Made by a program: the position numbers and the translations under genes | Notes under the pieces: generated by a model | The model's database searches: none | What the model was told of the DNA's origin: nothing | The model's input: the letters and a program-made list of their open reading frames with translations, nothing else | Shown: positions 42,179 to 50,355 of the stretch, in pieces | How the letters are laid out: the number at the start of each line of letters is the position of its first letter | How positions within the stretch are numbered: position 1 is the first letter of the stretch | Assembly (NCBI RefSeq): GCF_000284035.1 | Contig: NC_016887.1 | Location: 2,542,001 to 2,606,000 of the forward strand | Reading direction: 5' to 3' | Source of the DNA: Nocardia cyriacigeorgica GUH-2 | GTDB lineage: Bacteria; Actinomycetota; Actinomycetes; Mycobacteriales; Mycobacteriaceae | Length of the DNA: 64,000 bases

Positions 42179-43810
42179 TCAGCCGTCCGCGGCGATCTCC
42201 CGCAGCCGGCCATCGGCCAGCTCCAGTCGGCGCTGCACGCGGATGTCGGCGAGGAACCGTTCGTCGTGGCTGACCACGACGAACGCGCCACGGTAGGCAT
42301 CGAGCGCGCTGACCAGTTGGCCGACGCTGACCAGATCGAGATTGTTGGTCGGCTCGTCCAGCAGCAGCACTTGCGGGGCCGGCTCGGCGAACAGCACACA
42401 CGCCAGCGTGGCGCGCAATCGTTCACCGCCCGACAACACTCGCACCGGCAGGTGCACCCGGGCGCCGCGGAACAGGAACCGGGCCAGCAGGTTCATCCGT
42501 TGGGCGTCGGGTAAGTCCGGGGCGAACGCGGCCAGATTGGCTGCGACAGTGCGGTCGAGGTCGAGCAGGTCCAGGCGTTGCGACAGGTAGGCGACTCGGC
42601 CGTCGGCGCGGGCGATGGTGCCGGCCTCGGGGGTGAGCTCGCCGTGGATCAGGCGCAGCAAGGAGGACTTGCCTGCCCCGTTGGGTCCGGTCAGCGCGAT
42701 CCGTTCGGGTCCGCGGATCACCAGATCGGCGCCGTCGCCGGCGAAGAGTTCGCGGTCACCGAACCGCAACCGCATCCCGGCGCCGCTGAACACCGTGCGC
42801 CCGGCGGGTACCTCGGTGCCGGGCAGTTCGAGGCTGATCTTCTGTTCGGTCCGCAGCGCGCGAGCGGCCTCGTCGAGCCTGGTCTTCGCCGCGGCGACGC
42901 GGGCGCTGTGGGTGCCGTCGGCCTTGCCCGCCGACTCCTGCGCATTGCGTTTCATGGTGCCGGCGAAGATCTTGGGCAGGCCGGCATTGCCGAGATTGCG
43001 GGCGGCGGTGCTCGCCCGGCGCGCGGCCCGTTCGCGAGCCTGCTGCAGTTCGCGCTTCTCTCGTTTGACCTCCTGTTCGGCGGTGCGGATGTTCTTCTCG
43101 GCGGTCTCGCGTTCGGCACGGATGGCCGTCTCGTATTCGCTGAAGGAACCACCGTAGAAACGGATCTCGCCGCTGTGCAGTTCGGCGATGCGGTCCATCC
43201 GATCCAGCAGCGCCCGGTCGTGGCTGACCAGCAGCAGGCATCCGGTCCAGTCGCCCAGCACGTCGTAGAGCTTGTGCCGAGCGGCGAGATCGAGATTGTT
43301 GGTCGGCTCGTCCAGTAGCAGCACATCGGGCCTGCGCAGCAGTTGCGCCGCGAGGCCGAGCGAGACGATCTGGCCGCCGCTGAGCGTGTGTGAGCGCCGG
43401 GTGAACGCGAGCTCGCCGAGTCCGAGCCGGTCGAGTTGGGCTCGGGTGCGCTCCTCGATATCCCAGTCGGTGCCGATCGTGGTGAAGTGTTCCTCGCTGG
43501 TATCGCCGGACTCGACCGCGTCCAGGGCGGTCAAGATCGGTGCGATGCCGAGGATTTCGGCGACGGTGAGGTCCGCGGTCAGTGGCAGGGTCTGCGGCAG
43601 ATAGCCGAGCACGCCGTCGATGGAGACGCTGCCACCGCTCGGGCGCAGCTCGCCGGCGATCAGCCGCAGCAAAGTGCTCTTACCGGCGCCGTTGGGGGCG
43701 ACGAGGCCGGTGCGGCCGCCGGGAACGCTGACCGACAGATTCCGGAAGACCGGAGTGTCGTCGGGCCAGGTGAAAGTCAGGTCGGAACAGACGATAAACG
43801 CATCGGACAT
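42179..43810 (-). CDS. ABC-F family ATPase
   Basis: 543-aa protein with two ATP-binding cassettes and no membrane segment. Cassette 1: GLVAPNGAGKSTLL, LSGGQ, VLLLDEPTNNLDLAARH. A charged coiled-coil linker follows (residues about 220-300: ETAEKNIRTAEQEVKREKRE). Cassette 2: ALTGPNGAGKSSLL, LSGGERLRATL, VLLLDEPTNNLDL. ABC-F proteins bind the ribosomal E-site; some protect against macrolides, lincosamides or pleuromutilins, others tune translation. The short leader ORF upstream and a regulator gene directly before it favour an inducible resistance type, but the drug class is not inferable. GAGGA precedes ATG 43810. Confidence 0.92.
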   Translation of the reverse strand: MSDAFIVCSDLTFTWPDDTPVFRNLSVSVPGGRTGLVAPNGAGKSTLLRLIAGELRPSGGSVSIDGVLGYLPQTLPLTADLTVAEILGIAPILTALDAVESGDTSEEHFTTIGTDWDIEERTRAQLDRLGLGELAFTRRSHTLSGGQIVSLGLAAQLLRRPDVLLLDEPTNNLDLAARHKLYDVLGDWTGCLLLVSHDRALLDRMDRIAELHSGEIRFYGGSFSEYETAIRAERETAEKNIRTAEQEVKREKRELQQARERAARRASTAARNLGNAGLPKIFAGTMKRNAQESAGKADGTHSARVAAAKTRLDEAARALRTEQKISLELPGTEVPAGRTVFSGAGMRLRFGDRELFAGDGADLVIRGPERIALTGPNGAGKSSLLRLIHGELTPEAGTIARADGRVAYLSQRLDLLDLDRTVAANLAAFAPDLPDAQRMNLLARFLFRGARVHLPVRVLSGGERLRATLACVLFAEPAPQVLLLDEPTNNLDLVSVGQLVSALDAYRGAFVVVSHDERFLADIRVQRRLELADGRLREIAADG

Positions 43811-43890
43811 GGCTGAGTCCTCGGGTGTGGGATGAGTAGACGAACGGCGACATGGCCACGTCAGCGGCGCCGCGCGCCTGCTGGTGGCCG

Positions 43891-43932
43891 TCAGAGCCGG
43901 GTGACCCCGGAGATGTCGAGTTCACCTACCAT
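43891..43932 (-). promoter_or_regulatory. Short leader ORF upstream of the ABC-F gene
   Basis: ORF of 13 codons, MVGELDISGVTRL then TGA, with AGGGAG 8 bases before its ATG. It starts 21 bp after the MerR stop and ends 80 bp before the ABC-F ATG. The intervening 80 bp contain GGCCAC...GTGGCC, which could pair. Upstream ORFs like this commonly mediate ribosome-stalling or attenuation control of ABC-F and other translation-drug resistance genes. Interpretation by analogy only. Confidence 0.5.
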
Positions 43933-43953
43933 GCCGGTACTCCCTGGATGCGA

Positions 43954-44709
43954 TTACTTCCGCTCGACCATAGCAGTGGAGTCTGCCGCGCCTAACCGAT
44001 TATTCGACTGGGGCAGGACGGCGGCGAGTGCGGCGGCGGCCTCGAGCAGGGCACGCGAACGCGCTGTGATGCTCGACTCGCGCGCGGTCAGGGCGGTGGC
44101 GATGGTGTCGTCGTGGTGTGCGCGCGGGAGGTCCGGCACCAGCGTCCGCAGGGTGTCGATGCGGTATCCGGCGGTGCGGAGCTGGTGGATGATCCGGGCG
44201 TCGCGCACCTGCGCGGGGGAATAGCGGCGCGCGCGCTGGGTGACCCGGTCCGGGGCCAGCAGCCCTTCGGCTTCCCAGTGCCGCAGGGTCGACGGTCGCA
44301 CGCCGAGTGCGTCGGCCAGTTCCGAGACGGACATGGCATCCGAGTCGCGGACGTCGGCGATCGGTTCGGCCGAGATCGCCGCGGCGGCCGCGCGGGCCAA
44401 CCGCAGATCGGTGCGTTCGCGGGCGAGCCCGGCGTGCGCGTCGTCGAGCAGGGCGAGCGCATCGGCCAGCGGCTCGCGGTGGACTGCGCGCAGAATGCGT
44501 TTGGCCTCGACCGGTCCGACGGCCGCGGCGAGCGCGCGATAGGCGAGCGCCGACCGCACATGCACCTCGCCGTAGGTGCGGTAGCCCGCGGCGGTGCGGT
44601 GCGCGGGTGGGAGCACGCCGTGATGTTCGAGATTGCGCACCTGCTGCACGGAGTATCCGGCGCGGCGGGCGACGTCGACCGTTCGCAACGGCGAGTGGAG
44701 AGTTTCCAC
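43954..44709 (-). CDS. MerR-family regulator with two HTH domains
   Basis: 251-aa protein with two successive MerR-type winged HTH motifs: LRTVDVARRAGYSVQQVRNL with HGVLPPAHRTAAGYRTYGEV, and SVSELADALGVRPSTLRHWE with EGLLAPDRVTQRARRYSPAQ. A helical segment lies between and after them. Double-MerR architecture is unusual; normally one HTH is followed by a coiled coil and a sensor domain. GTG 44709 follows AAGGA. Its stop is 22 bp before the leader ORF of the ABC-F gene on the same strand, so it may be co-transcribed with and regulate that gene. Confidence 0.85.
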   Translation of the reverse strand: METLHSPLRTVDVARRAGYSVQQVRNLEHHGVLPPAHRTAAGYRTYGEVHVRSALAYRALAAAVGPVEAKRILRAVHREPLADALALLDDAHAGLARERTDLRLARAAAAAISAEPIADVRDSDAMSVSELADALGVRPSTLRHWEAEGLLAPDRVTQRARRYSPAQVRDARIIHQLRTAGYRIDTLRTLVPDLPRAHHDDTIATALTARESSITARSRALLEAAAALAAVLPQSNNRLGAADSTAMVERK

Positions 44710-44782
44710 AGTATGTTCCTTGTCTACCTGCGCAGTGGCCGGATCAGGTCTCCATAAGCACTTTAATGAAACGCTGGAACAC

Positions 44783-45253
44783 ATGACCATCGATGAGATC
44801 TTCGATTACGTGGCCGAGATGGACGGTGTCCTCACCCTGCGGCCGGGCCCCGGCGACGGCTCACCCGAGATCGCCTGGGGTGATCTGTTCTTCTACTACT
44901 CGCCCAGCGGCGTCGTTCCGACCAGCACCCAGCCCTTCGCGACGATCGTCACCAAGAACTACCCGGGTGACGAGAAATCGGATCTGGACCGGCCGGACGT
45001 GTTCCGCGTCAATATCGCGGCGAGCCGGGATGCCTTCGTCGCCTGGACCGGGCACACGCCGCGCGAGACCGACCCCGACGCCGACTACGCCGTCACCGAT
45101 ACCGTGCTGGCCCACCCCGTCTACGCCGGCGCCGGCTGGCTGGCGGTGGTGAATCCCGGGCAACGGACCGGCGAGACCGTGCGTGAGCTACTCCGCGCCG
45201 CCTATGAGCGGGCACGGACCAGGTATCACCGGAACGAGCCTGCCGGCAGCTGA
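44783..45253 (+). CDS. DUF6194-like protein
   Basis: 156-aa soluble protein: MTIDEIFDYVAEMDGVLTLR, EIAWGDLFFYYSPSGVVPTS, DRPDVFRVNIAASRDAF, and HPVYAGAGWLAVVNPGQRT. The order of motifs recalls the actinobacterial DUF6194 family, whose function is unknown. ATG 44783 lies 73 bp from the divergent MerR gene. It converges on a GNAT gene with 4 bp between them. Confidence 0.7.
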   Translation: MTIDEIFDYVAEMDGVLTLRPGPGDGSPEIAWGDLFFYYSPSGVVPTSTQPFATIVTKNYPGDEKSDLDRPDVFRVNIAASRDAFVAWTGHTPRETDPDADYAVTDTVLAHPVYAGAGWLAVVNPGQRTGETVRELLRAAYERARTRYHRNEPAGS

Positions 45254-45257
45254 GATC

Positions 45258-45788
45258 TCAGCGGCGCAGGCGGCCGGTGCGGGCCAGGTTGCGTTTGATC
45301 GACGGCGACAGATCGGGGGAGTCGGCGTCGAGTTCGGGTTCGGCGGGATCGGCGCGGACGAACAGGGTGATGGTGGTCGACGCGCCGAAACCGTTGCGCT
45401 GCATGAGTTTCGCCGACGCCTCGTTACTCGATTCCACATCGGTGACGATGCGGCGGGCGCCACGGGTGAACAGTGCGGTGCAGCAGGCTTCCACGAGCCG
45501 CCCGGCGATGCCGTGGCCCTGCATATCCGGGGCGACGGCGATCCATTCCAGATAGCCCCAGTCGTCGCGCAATTCGAATTCCATCGAGCCGAGCACGAAA
45601 CCGACTACCCGGTCGGAATCCAGTGCGACCCAGCACGCGTTGTCGGGGCTGTCGAGATGTTCAGCCACCGAGGTCAGCGACCAGGACGTATACGGTTTGA
45701 CCGAGGTGTCGTACACCTGGTGTCCGAGGTCGAGCACCTGGCGCAGATGGCCGAGGCCCATGGGGACGATCGCGATGGCGGGGTCCAT
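45258..45788 (-). CDS. GNAT acetyltransferase
   Basis: 176-aa acetyltransferase: HLRQVLDLGHQVYDTSVKPY, VVGFVLGSMEFELRDDWGYL, EWIAVAPDMQGHGIAGRLVE with the acetyl-CoA loop, and SSNEASAKLMQRNGFGAS. The form is like RimI-type enzymes acting on small molecules or protein N-termini. It begins 29 bp downstream of the Ku gene on the same strand and may share its transcript. Acceptor unknown. Confidence 0.85.
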   Translation of the reverse strand: MDPAIAIVPMGLGHLRQVLDLGHQVYDTSVKPYTSWSLTSVAEHLDSPDNACWVALDSDRVVGFVLGSMEFELRDDWGYLEWIAVAPDMQGHGIAGRLVEACCTALFTRGARRIVTDVESSNEASAKLMQRNGFGASTTITLFVRADPAEPELDADSPDLSPSIKRNLARTGRLRR

Positions 45789-45817
45789 GCGATCAGTTTG
45801 CCAGCGGTATGCGCGAT

Positions 45818-46723
45818 TCAGGCGCCTTTGCGGGTGGCGGTCTTCTTCGCCGTCGTCTTCTTGGCCGGTGCGCGCTTGCTCGCCGACTTCTTGGCGGCGG
45901 TCTTCTTCGCCGGGGCCTTCTTGCCGTCGTCGGCGCGGCGGCCGCTGGCTTCCAGGCTGCGCTGCAAAGCGGCCACCAGGTCGACCACCTCGGCGTCCTG
46001 GGCGACGGGCTCGGCCTCCGGTTGTTCGGGGACCTTGCCGGTCCCGCTGGCGATGGCCTCGTCGAGAACCCGTTTGAGTTCGATCTGATATTCGTCGGTG
46101 AACTCGCTCGGATCGAAATCCTCCGACATGGAATCGACCAGTGTCTCGGCCATCTTGATTTCCTGCGGACGCGGTTTGGTCGCGTTCTCCAGCGATTCGA
46201 ACGACACCGAGCGCACCTCGTCGGGCCACAGCAAGGTCTGGAGCACGAGCATGCCGTCGCGCACCCGCAGGGCGGCCAACCGGGTTTTCTGGCGCAGGGT
46301 GAAGTGCACCAGGGCTGTGCGTTCGATGCGCTCGAGGGTGGCCGCGAGCAGCACGTAGGCCTTGGGCGTGGTGGAGTCGGGCTCGAGGTAGTAGGTCTTG
46401 TCGAACAGGATCGGGTCGATCTGATCGCTGGGCACGAATTGCAGGACCGGGATTTCGTGTTTCTCGGCCACCGGGAGTTTGGCGAAATCCTCGTCGGTCA
46501 GGATCACCTTGTCGCCATCCGGTGATTCGTAGGCCTTGTCGATATCGGCGTATTGGACCGATTTCCCGCACACCGTGCAGACCCGGTCGTATTTGATCCG
46601 CCCGCCGTCTTTGGCGTGCACCTGATGGAATCGGATGTCGTGGTCCTCGGTGGCGGTATAGACCTTCACCGGGACGTTAACCAGCCCGAACGCGATCGAG
46701 CCTTTCCAGATTGACCGCATCAC
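45818..46723 (-). CDS. ku: Ku DNA end-binding protein
   Basis: 301-aa bacterial Ku. The beta-barrel core begins SIWKGSIAFGLVNVPVKVYT and includes FHQVHAKDGGRIKYDRVC, with CTVCGKSVQ (paired Cys) and TYYLEPDSTTPKAYVLL. The C-terminal 40 residues are Lys/Ala-rich (KKAPAKKTAAKKSASKR), as in Ku proteins whose tail helps DNA binding and retention. It threads onto double-strand ends and recruits the NHEJ ligase LigD; only a stand-alone polymerase (6257) is in this window. ATG 46723 overlaps the stop of the lycopene-cyclase-like gene. Confidence 0.95.
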   Translation of the reverse strand: MMRSIWKGSIAFGLVNVPVKVYTATEDHDIRFHQVHAKDGGRIKYDRVCTVCGKSVQYADIDKAYESPDGDKVILTDEDFAKLPVAEKHEIPVLQFVPSDQIDPILFDKTYYLEPDSTTPKAYVLLAATLERIERTALVHFTLRQKTRLAALRVRDGMLVLQTLLWPDEVRSVSFESLENATKPRPQEIKMAETLVDSMSEDFDPSEFTDEYQIELKRVLDEAIASGTGKVPEQPEAEPVAQDAEVVDLVAALQRSLEASGRRADDGKKAPAKKTAAKKSASKRAPAKKTTAKKTATRKGA

Positions 46724-47832
46724 CCCATCATGGACGAATCTCGCCGAGCGCGCTCGTCAACCGGTAACCGGAGTGTCGCTGTTGTGATCTGCCAGCGCAG
46801 CCGTCCCGGTAGGCGCAGGAAAAGCGCGCGCATGGCCGCGGCGGTGCCCGACGCGTCGCTACGGCCGGACAGATATGCGTGCTGTAGATGGTCCGGTAGT
46901 TCGAAGAAAGCGTCGAAAAAGACGGGCAGATCCTCGGGCGCGAGCCTGAGCAGGGCGCGCAATCCCGCCTCACGCAAGCCGTGCACGAGACGGGCCGATA
47001 CCGGTGCGGGCGAACCACCCGCCGCGACGGCATCGGCGGCGGTCAGCGCGGCGGCGACGCTGTACCCGGTGGCCTGGTGGATGAATCCGCCGGCCGCGCC
47101 GAAACGCGCGCGGCCCGGCGTGGCACCGGTGACCGTAAACCGCACCCGTTCGATGCGTTCGCGGCCGTCGACGTCGATTCCTCGTGCTCGCAGCCGGTAG
47201 TGCAGGCGTTCGGCCAGCGTGCGCTGATCTAGGGCCGGGCGGCCGGCCAGACAGGTCTCCTCGAGCAGCATGGCGCCGCCGCCCAGCGGCACGGCGTAGA
47301 GAAACGACCGCGGCGCATGCGCGGGTGCGCCGTTGTCGAGACGCCAGTCCATGAACAGCGGTGGGAAGCCCGCGCAGCGCTCGTCCTCGACGACGATGCC
47401 GTAGGCCGTCTGCTCGGCCCGGGCCGGCGAGCGGGCCAGGCCGCGCGCGTCGATCACCCGCTCGGCCCGCAGCTCCGCTCCCGACGCCAGCGTCGCGGTG
47501 TGCGGGGTCAAGGTCGTCACGCGATCGGCATGTATTTCGGCGCCGGTGAGGTCGAGTGACTGCTGGAGACGGGAGGTGTCGAGCACCGCATAGCGGCGGT
47601 CGATGCGGTGTTCGCGGCCACCCCAGGCCACGGGCTGGTCGATGGTCGCCGCCACCACGGTGGGGTCCAGCCAGCCGGGGAGTTCGTCGGACCAGGCCGC
47701 ATATGTCGCCGTCCAGGTGCGGTGCGGTGCCGGGTCGACCACCGCGACGGAAAGTCCGCGTGCCAGGCAGCGGTGGGCGAGTGCCCGCCCCGCCGGACCC
47801 AGTCCGCAGACCAAAACATCTGGGCGCGTCAA
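46720..47832 (-). CDS. Lycopene cyclase-like FAD protein (CrtL/CrtY type)
   Basis: 370-aa flavoprotein with the N-terminal dinucleotide fold VLVCGLGPAGRALAHRCLAR, VVDPAPHRTWTATYAAW, ERVIDARGLARSP and the cyclase signature FMDWR, FLYAVPLGGGAMLLEETCLA and FGAAGGFIHQATGYSVAAAL. These match CrtY/CrtL-type lycopene beta-cyclases, giving bicyclic carotenoids. TTG 47832 follows GAGGTG with good spacing; the longer frame from 47901 is arginine-rich. No other crt gene is in the window. Its stop overlaps the Ku start (ATGA), an unexpected operon partner. Confidence 0.82.
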   Translation of the reverse strand: MTRPDVLVCGLGPAGRALAHRCLARGLSVAVVDPAPHRTWTATYAAWSDELPGWLDPTVVAATIDQPVAWGGREHRIDRRYAVLDTSRLQQSLDLTGAEIHADRVTTLTPHTATLASGAELRAERVIDARGLARSPARAEQTAYGIVVEDERCAGFPPLFMDWRLDNGAPAHAPRSFLYAVPLGGGAMLLEETCLAGRPALDQRTLAERLHYRLRARGIDVDGRERIERVRFTVTGATPGRARFGAAGGFIHQATGYSVAAALTAADAVAAGGSPAPVSARLVHGLREAGLRALLRLAPEDLPVFFDAFFELPDHLQHAYLSGRSDASGTAAAMRALFLRLPGRLRWQITTATLRLPVDERARRDSSMMG

Positions 47833-47959
47833 CCCATCACCTCGTCGCGCTCCGCGTTGAGTCGCCGCGCGACGCCGCCGTTCCATCGCAGACCGGCGCA
47901 TCGTTCGGCCTCAGCGCGCGTCCGGTCGACGGCCGCGGCGGCTCGTGGGTCGAGGCCGG

Positions 47960-48652
47960 TCATCGCAGCGTCGGCGTCTCACCGGCCCGGGCGGCGGCTC
48001 GCGCGGCGAAACCGTCGCAGAGTGCGTCCAGACCCAGTTGCAGCAGGTCGACCTGGGCGAAGCGGCCGTCGTCGGCGCCTTCGAGTTCGGCCAGCGCGGG
48101 CGGCACCGGATGCAGCGGGCGGCCGGCCAGCAGCGCGCGCAAGCCGTTCTCGTCGTCGGAGTCGAGGCCCTTGCTGGTGAGCAGCGCCGAACTGATGTGC
48201 GGCAGCGTCGCGCCGGAGATGTAGTTCCACACCGCGAATGCCATCTGGGTGGCTTCGTGAGTGCTGACGTCGAGTTCGCGGAAGCCCTCGACAAGCCAGG
48301 CCAGGCAACCCATGCTGCTGGGCCCGAAGCTGTAGCGCGGCACCGCGAAGGTCAGCAGCACCCACGGATGCTGCTGATAGAGATTCCAGTCGATCTCGGC
48401 GGCGATGCGGACGCGATCGCGCCAGGTCCACCCGCGTTCGGCCGTCGACGGATAGGGGTAGCGGCCGGCGACCTCATCGGTCATCGCCGCGATCAGCTCG
48501 TCTTTGTTGGTGACATGCCGGTACAGCGACATGGCTCCGACGCCGAGACGATCGGCGATGCGGCGCATCGACAACGCCTCGAGCCCGTCGCTGTCGGCGA
48601 GTTCGATCGCCACGTCGACGATGGCCGCTTTTGTGAGCTTCGGCTCGGTCAT
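47960..48652 (-). CDS. TetR-family regulator of the efflux gene
   Basis: 230-aa regulator: TKAAIVDVAIELADSDGLEA, SMRRIADRLGVGAMSLYRHV, TNKDELIAAMTD (TetR HTH), and a helical C-terminal domain resembling the tetracycline-type TetR_C (GWTWRDRVRIAAEIDWNLYQ, HPWVLLTFAVPRYS). It is divergent from a DHA2 transporter across an operator region with two palindromes. Predicted to repress that pump and itself. Confidence 0.9.
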   Translation of the reverse strand: MTEPKLTKAAIVDVAIELADSDGLEALSMRRIADRLGVGAMSLYRHVTNKDELIAAMTDEVAGRYPYPSTAERGWTWRDRVRIAAEIDWNLYQQHPWVLLTFAVPRYSFGPSSMGCLAWLVEGFRELDVSTHEATQMAFAVWNYISGATLPHISSALLTSKGLDSDDENGLRALLAGRPLHPVPPALAELEGADDGRFAQVDLLQLGLDALCDGFAARAAARAGETPTLR

Positions 48653-48686
48653 CCCATGACTGCCTTTCGATGTCCGGCCAGGATGC

Positions 48687-48697
48687 GTACACTGTAC
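48687..48697. promoter_or_regulatory. Operator half-site, TetR/DHA2 promoter
   Basis: GTAC-ACT-GTAC, a perfect palindrome around a 3-base centre, 35 bp from the TetR start. It shares the GTAC half-sites with the second palindrome, 48709-48723. Confidence 0.6.
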
Positions 48698-48708
48698 CCG
48701 GACTTCAT

Positions 48709-48723
48709 GCGTACGTCGTACGC
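48709..48723. promoter_or_regulatory. Main operator palindrome, TetR/DHA2 promoter
   Basis: GCGTACG-T-CGTACGC, a 15-bp perfect palindrome 21 bp before the transporter ATG. Distance and symmetry fit a TetR dimer site. Confidence 0.7.
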
Positions 48724-48743
48724 GTCAGGGAGAGGAATCGCGG

Positions 48744-50219
48744 ATGACGAACGTGGAGGCGGTGCGGCCCGCCCCGGATGCGGGGGTGGCCTCGCGGCGG
48801 GCCTGGCTCGGCCTCGGGGTGCTGGTGCTGCCGGTGCTGCTGGTGTCGATGGACGTCTCGGTGCTGTTCCTCGCGCTGCCCACGCTCACCGTCGACCTGG
48901 ATCCGTCGGCGTCGGAACAACTCTGGATCCTCGACATCTACGGCTTCCTGATCGCGGGTCTGCTCATCACGATGGGCAACCTCGGTGACCGGATCGGACG
49001 CAGGCGCATCCTGCTGGCCGGCGCCACCGTCTTCGGCATCGCCTCGGCCATGGCGGCCTTCGCGCCCAGCGCGGGCGTGCTCATCGCGGCGCGGGCGCTC
49101 ATGGGCATCGGCGGCGCCACCCTGCTGCCGTCGAGCCTGTCACTGATCTCCACGCTGTTCGCCGATGCCAAACAGCGCGCTACCGCCATCGGTGTGTGGA
49201 CGGCGTTCTTCGCGGGCGGTTCGGCGGTGGGCCCGATCATCGGCGGGGTGCTGCTGCACCACTTCTGGTGGGGGTCGGTGTTCCTGATCAATGTGCCGGT
49301 CCTGCTGATCCTGCTCGCGCTGGCTCCGGTGCTGCTGCCCGAGCACCGCGCGAGTTCGCTGGGCCCGCTGGACCTGCCGAGTGTGGCGCTGTCCATCGGC
49401 GGCATCCTGCCGCTGGTGTACGCGGTCAAGCATGCCGCCGAGCACGGCCCCGATGCCGAGGCCGCGGTGATCGGGCTGATCGGCGCGGTCGTGCTGACGT
49501 TGTTCGTGCGCAGGCAGCGTCATCTGGCTGAACCGCTGCTGGATCTGGGGCTGTTCGGTCGCGGGCAGTTCTCGGTGGCGATCGGCTCGAGCCTGGCCGG
49601 GATGATGTCGCTGGCCGCGATGAGCTATCTGGCCAGCATCTATCTGCAGTCGGTCACCGGCCGCGACCCGCTGGTGGCGGCGCTGCTCGGGATCCCGATG
49701 GCGATCGCGGTGTTCCTCTTCTCGATGACGGGTGCGGCGGTGGGCCACCGGTTCGGCGTGCGGATCACCTTCGCGGCGGCGTTGATCGCCGCGGCCGTCG
49801 GCAATCTGATGCTGCTCGGCGTCGGCGTGGACGGCGGGCTGGCGTGGTACATCGCCGGCTCCGCGATCGCGGGCATCGGCTACGGCATCACCTTCACGCT
49901 GGTGTCGGAGGTGGCGGTGTCGTCGGTGCCGCCGGAGCGCGCGGGTTCGGCGGTTGGCATCTCGGAGACCAGTTTCGAGCTCGGCAATGCGCTGGGCCTG
50001 GCGCTACTCGGCTCGCTGGCGGCGGTGGTGTTCCGGTCGGGCGGGAATTTCGAATCGACGCTGGGGGAGACGCTGGCACGGGACGGTGACCAGCCGGCGA
50101 TCGTCGAGGCCGCGCGCGAGTCGTTCGTCGACGGGATGCATGCCGCCACGACGGTCGGTGCCCTCATCCTGGTGGCGATGGCGATCATCGTGCTGGTGGC
50201 GACACCGAAAGGTCGCTGA
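48744..50219 (+). CDS. MFS drug efflux transporter, DHA2 (14-TMS) type
   Basis: 491-aa transporter with about 14 membrane segments. DHA2 signatures: LLVSMDVSVLFLALPTLTVD in TMS1, GNLGDRIGRRRILLAGATVF (motif A), LMGIGGATLLPSSLSLISTL, and GGSAVGPIIGGVLLHHFWWG (motif C, antiporter). Such pumps export cationic or antiseptic compounds by proton exchange. Governed by the divergent TetR. Substrates cannot be told from sequence. Confidence 0.92.
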   Translation: MTNVEAVRPAPDAGVASRRAWLGLGVLVLPVLLVSMDVSVLFLALPTLTVDLDPSASEQLWILDIYGFLIAGLLITMGNLGDRIGRRRILLAGATVFGIASAMAAFAPSAGVLIAARALMGIGGATLLPSSLSLISTLFADAKQRATAIGVWTAFFAGGSAVGPIIGGVLLHHFWWGSVFLINVPVLLILLALAPVLLPEHRASSLGPLDLPSVALSIGGILPLVYAVKHAAEHGPDAEAAVIGLIGAVVLTLFVRRQRHLAEPLLDLGLFGRGQFSVAIGSSLAGMMSLAAMSYLASIYLQSVTGRDPLVAALLGIPMAIAVFLFSMTGAAVGHRFGVRITFAAALIAAAVGNLMLLGVGVDGGLAWYIAGSAIAGIGYGITFTLVSEVAVSSVPPERAGSAVGISETSFELGNALGLALLGSLAAVVFRSGGNFESTLGETLARDGDQPAIVEAARESFVDGMHAATTVGALILVAMAIIVLVATPKGR

Positions 50220-50233
50220 CGGTATCGACGAGC

Positions 50234-50327
50234 CGGCCCCTGGCGGGAGCCTGGTTCGCTCGGTCGTGCCCCCACTGTCGATGCAGCGGGGCCCGACCTC
50301 GTGAATCCGGCTGTCCGCCAGGGGCCG
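50234..50327. terminator. Long inverted repeat between converging genes
   Basis: CGGCCCCTGGCGG (50234-50246) and CCGCCAGGGGCCG (50315-50327), a perfect 13-bp inverted repeat separated by 68 bases. It lies between the DHA2 stop and the secreted-protein stop. Termination is possible, but the large loop is atypical. Confidence 0.5.
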
Positions 50328-50355
50328 AACGCGTATTCGGGTGTTGCCGCCCGGA

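Noticed and set aside
45258..46571. 437-aa minus-strand frame covering the GNAT gene and part of Ku
   Set aside because: The upstream part is out of frame with Ku and Arg-rich; only the last 176 residues form the GNAT protein, starting at ATG 45788.
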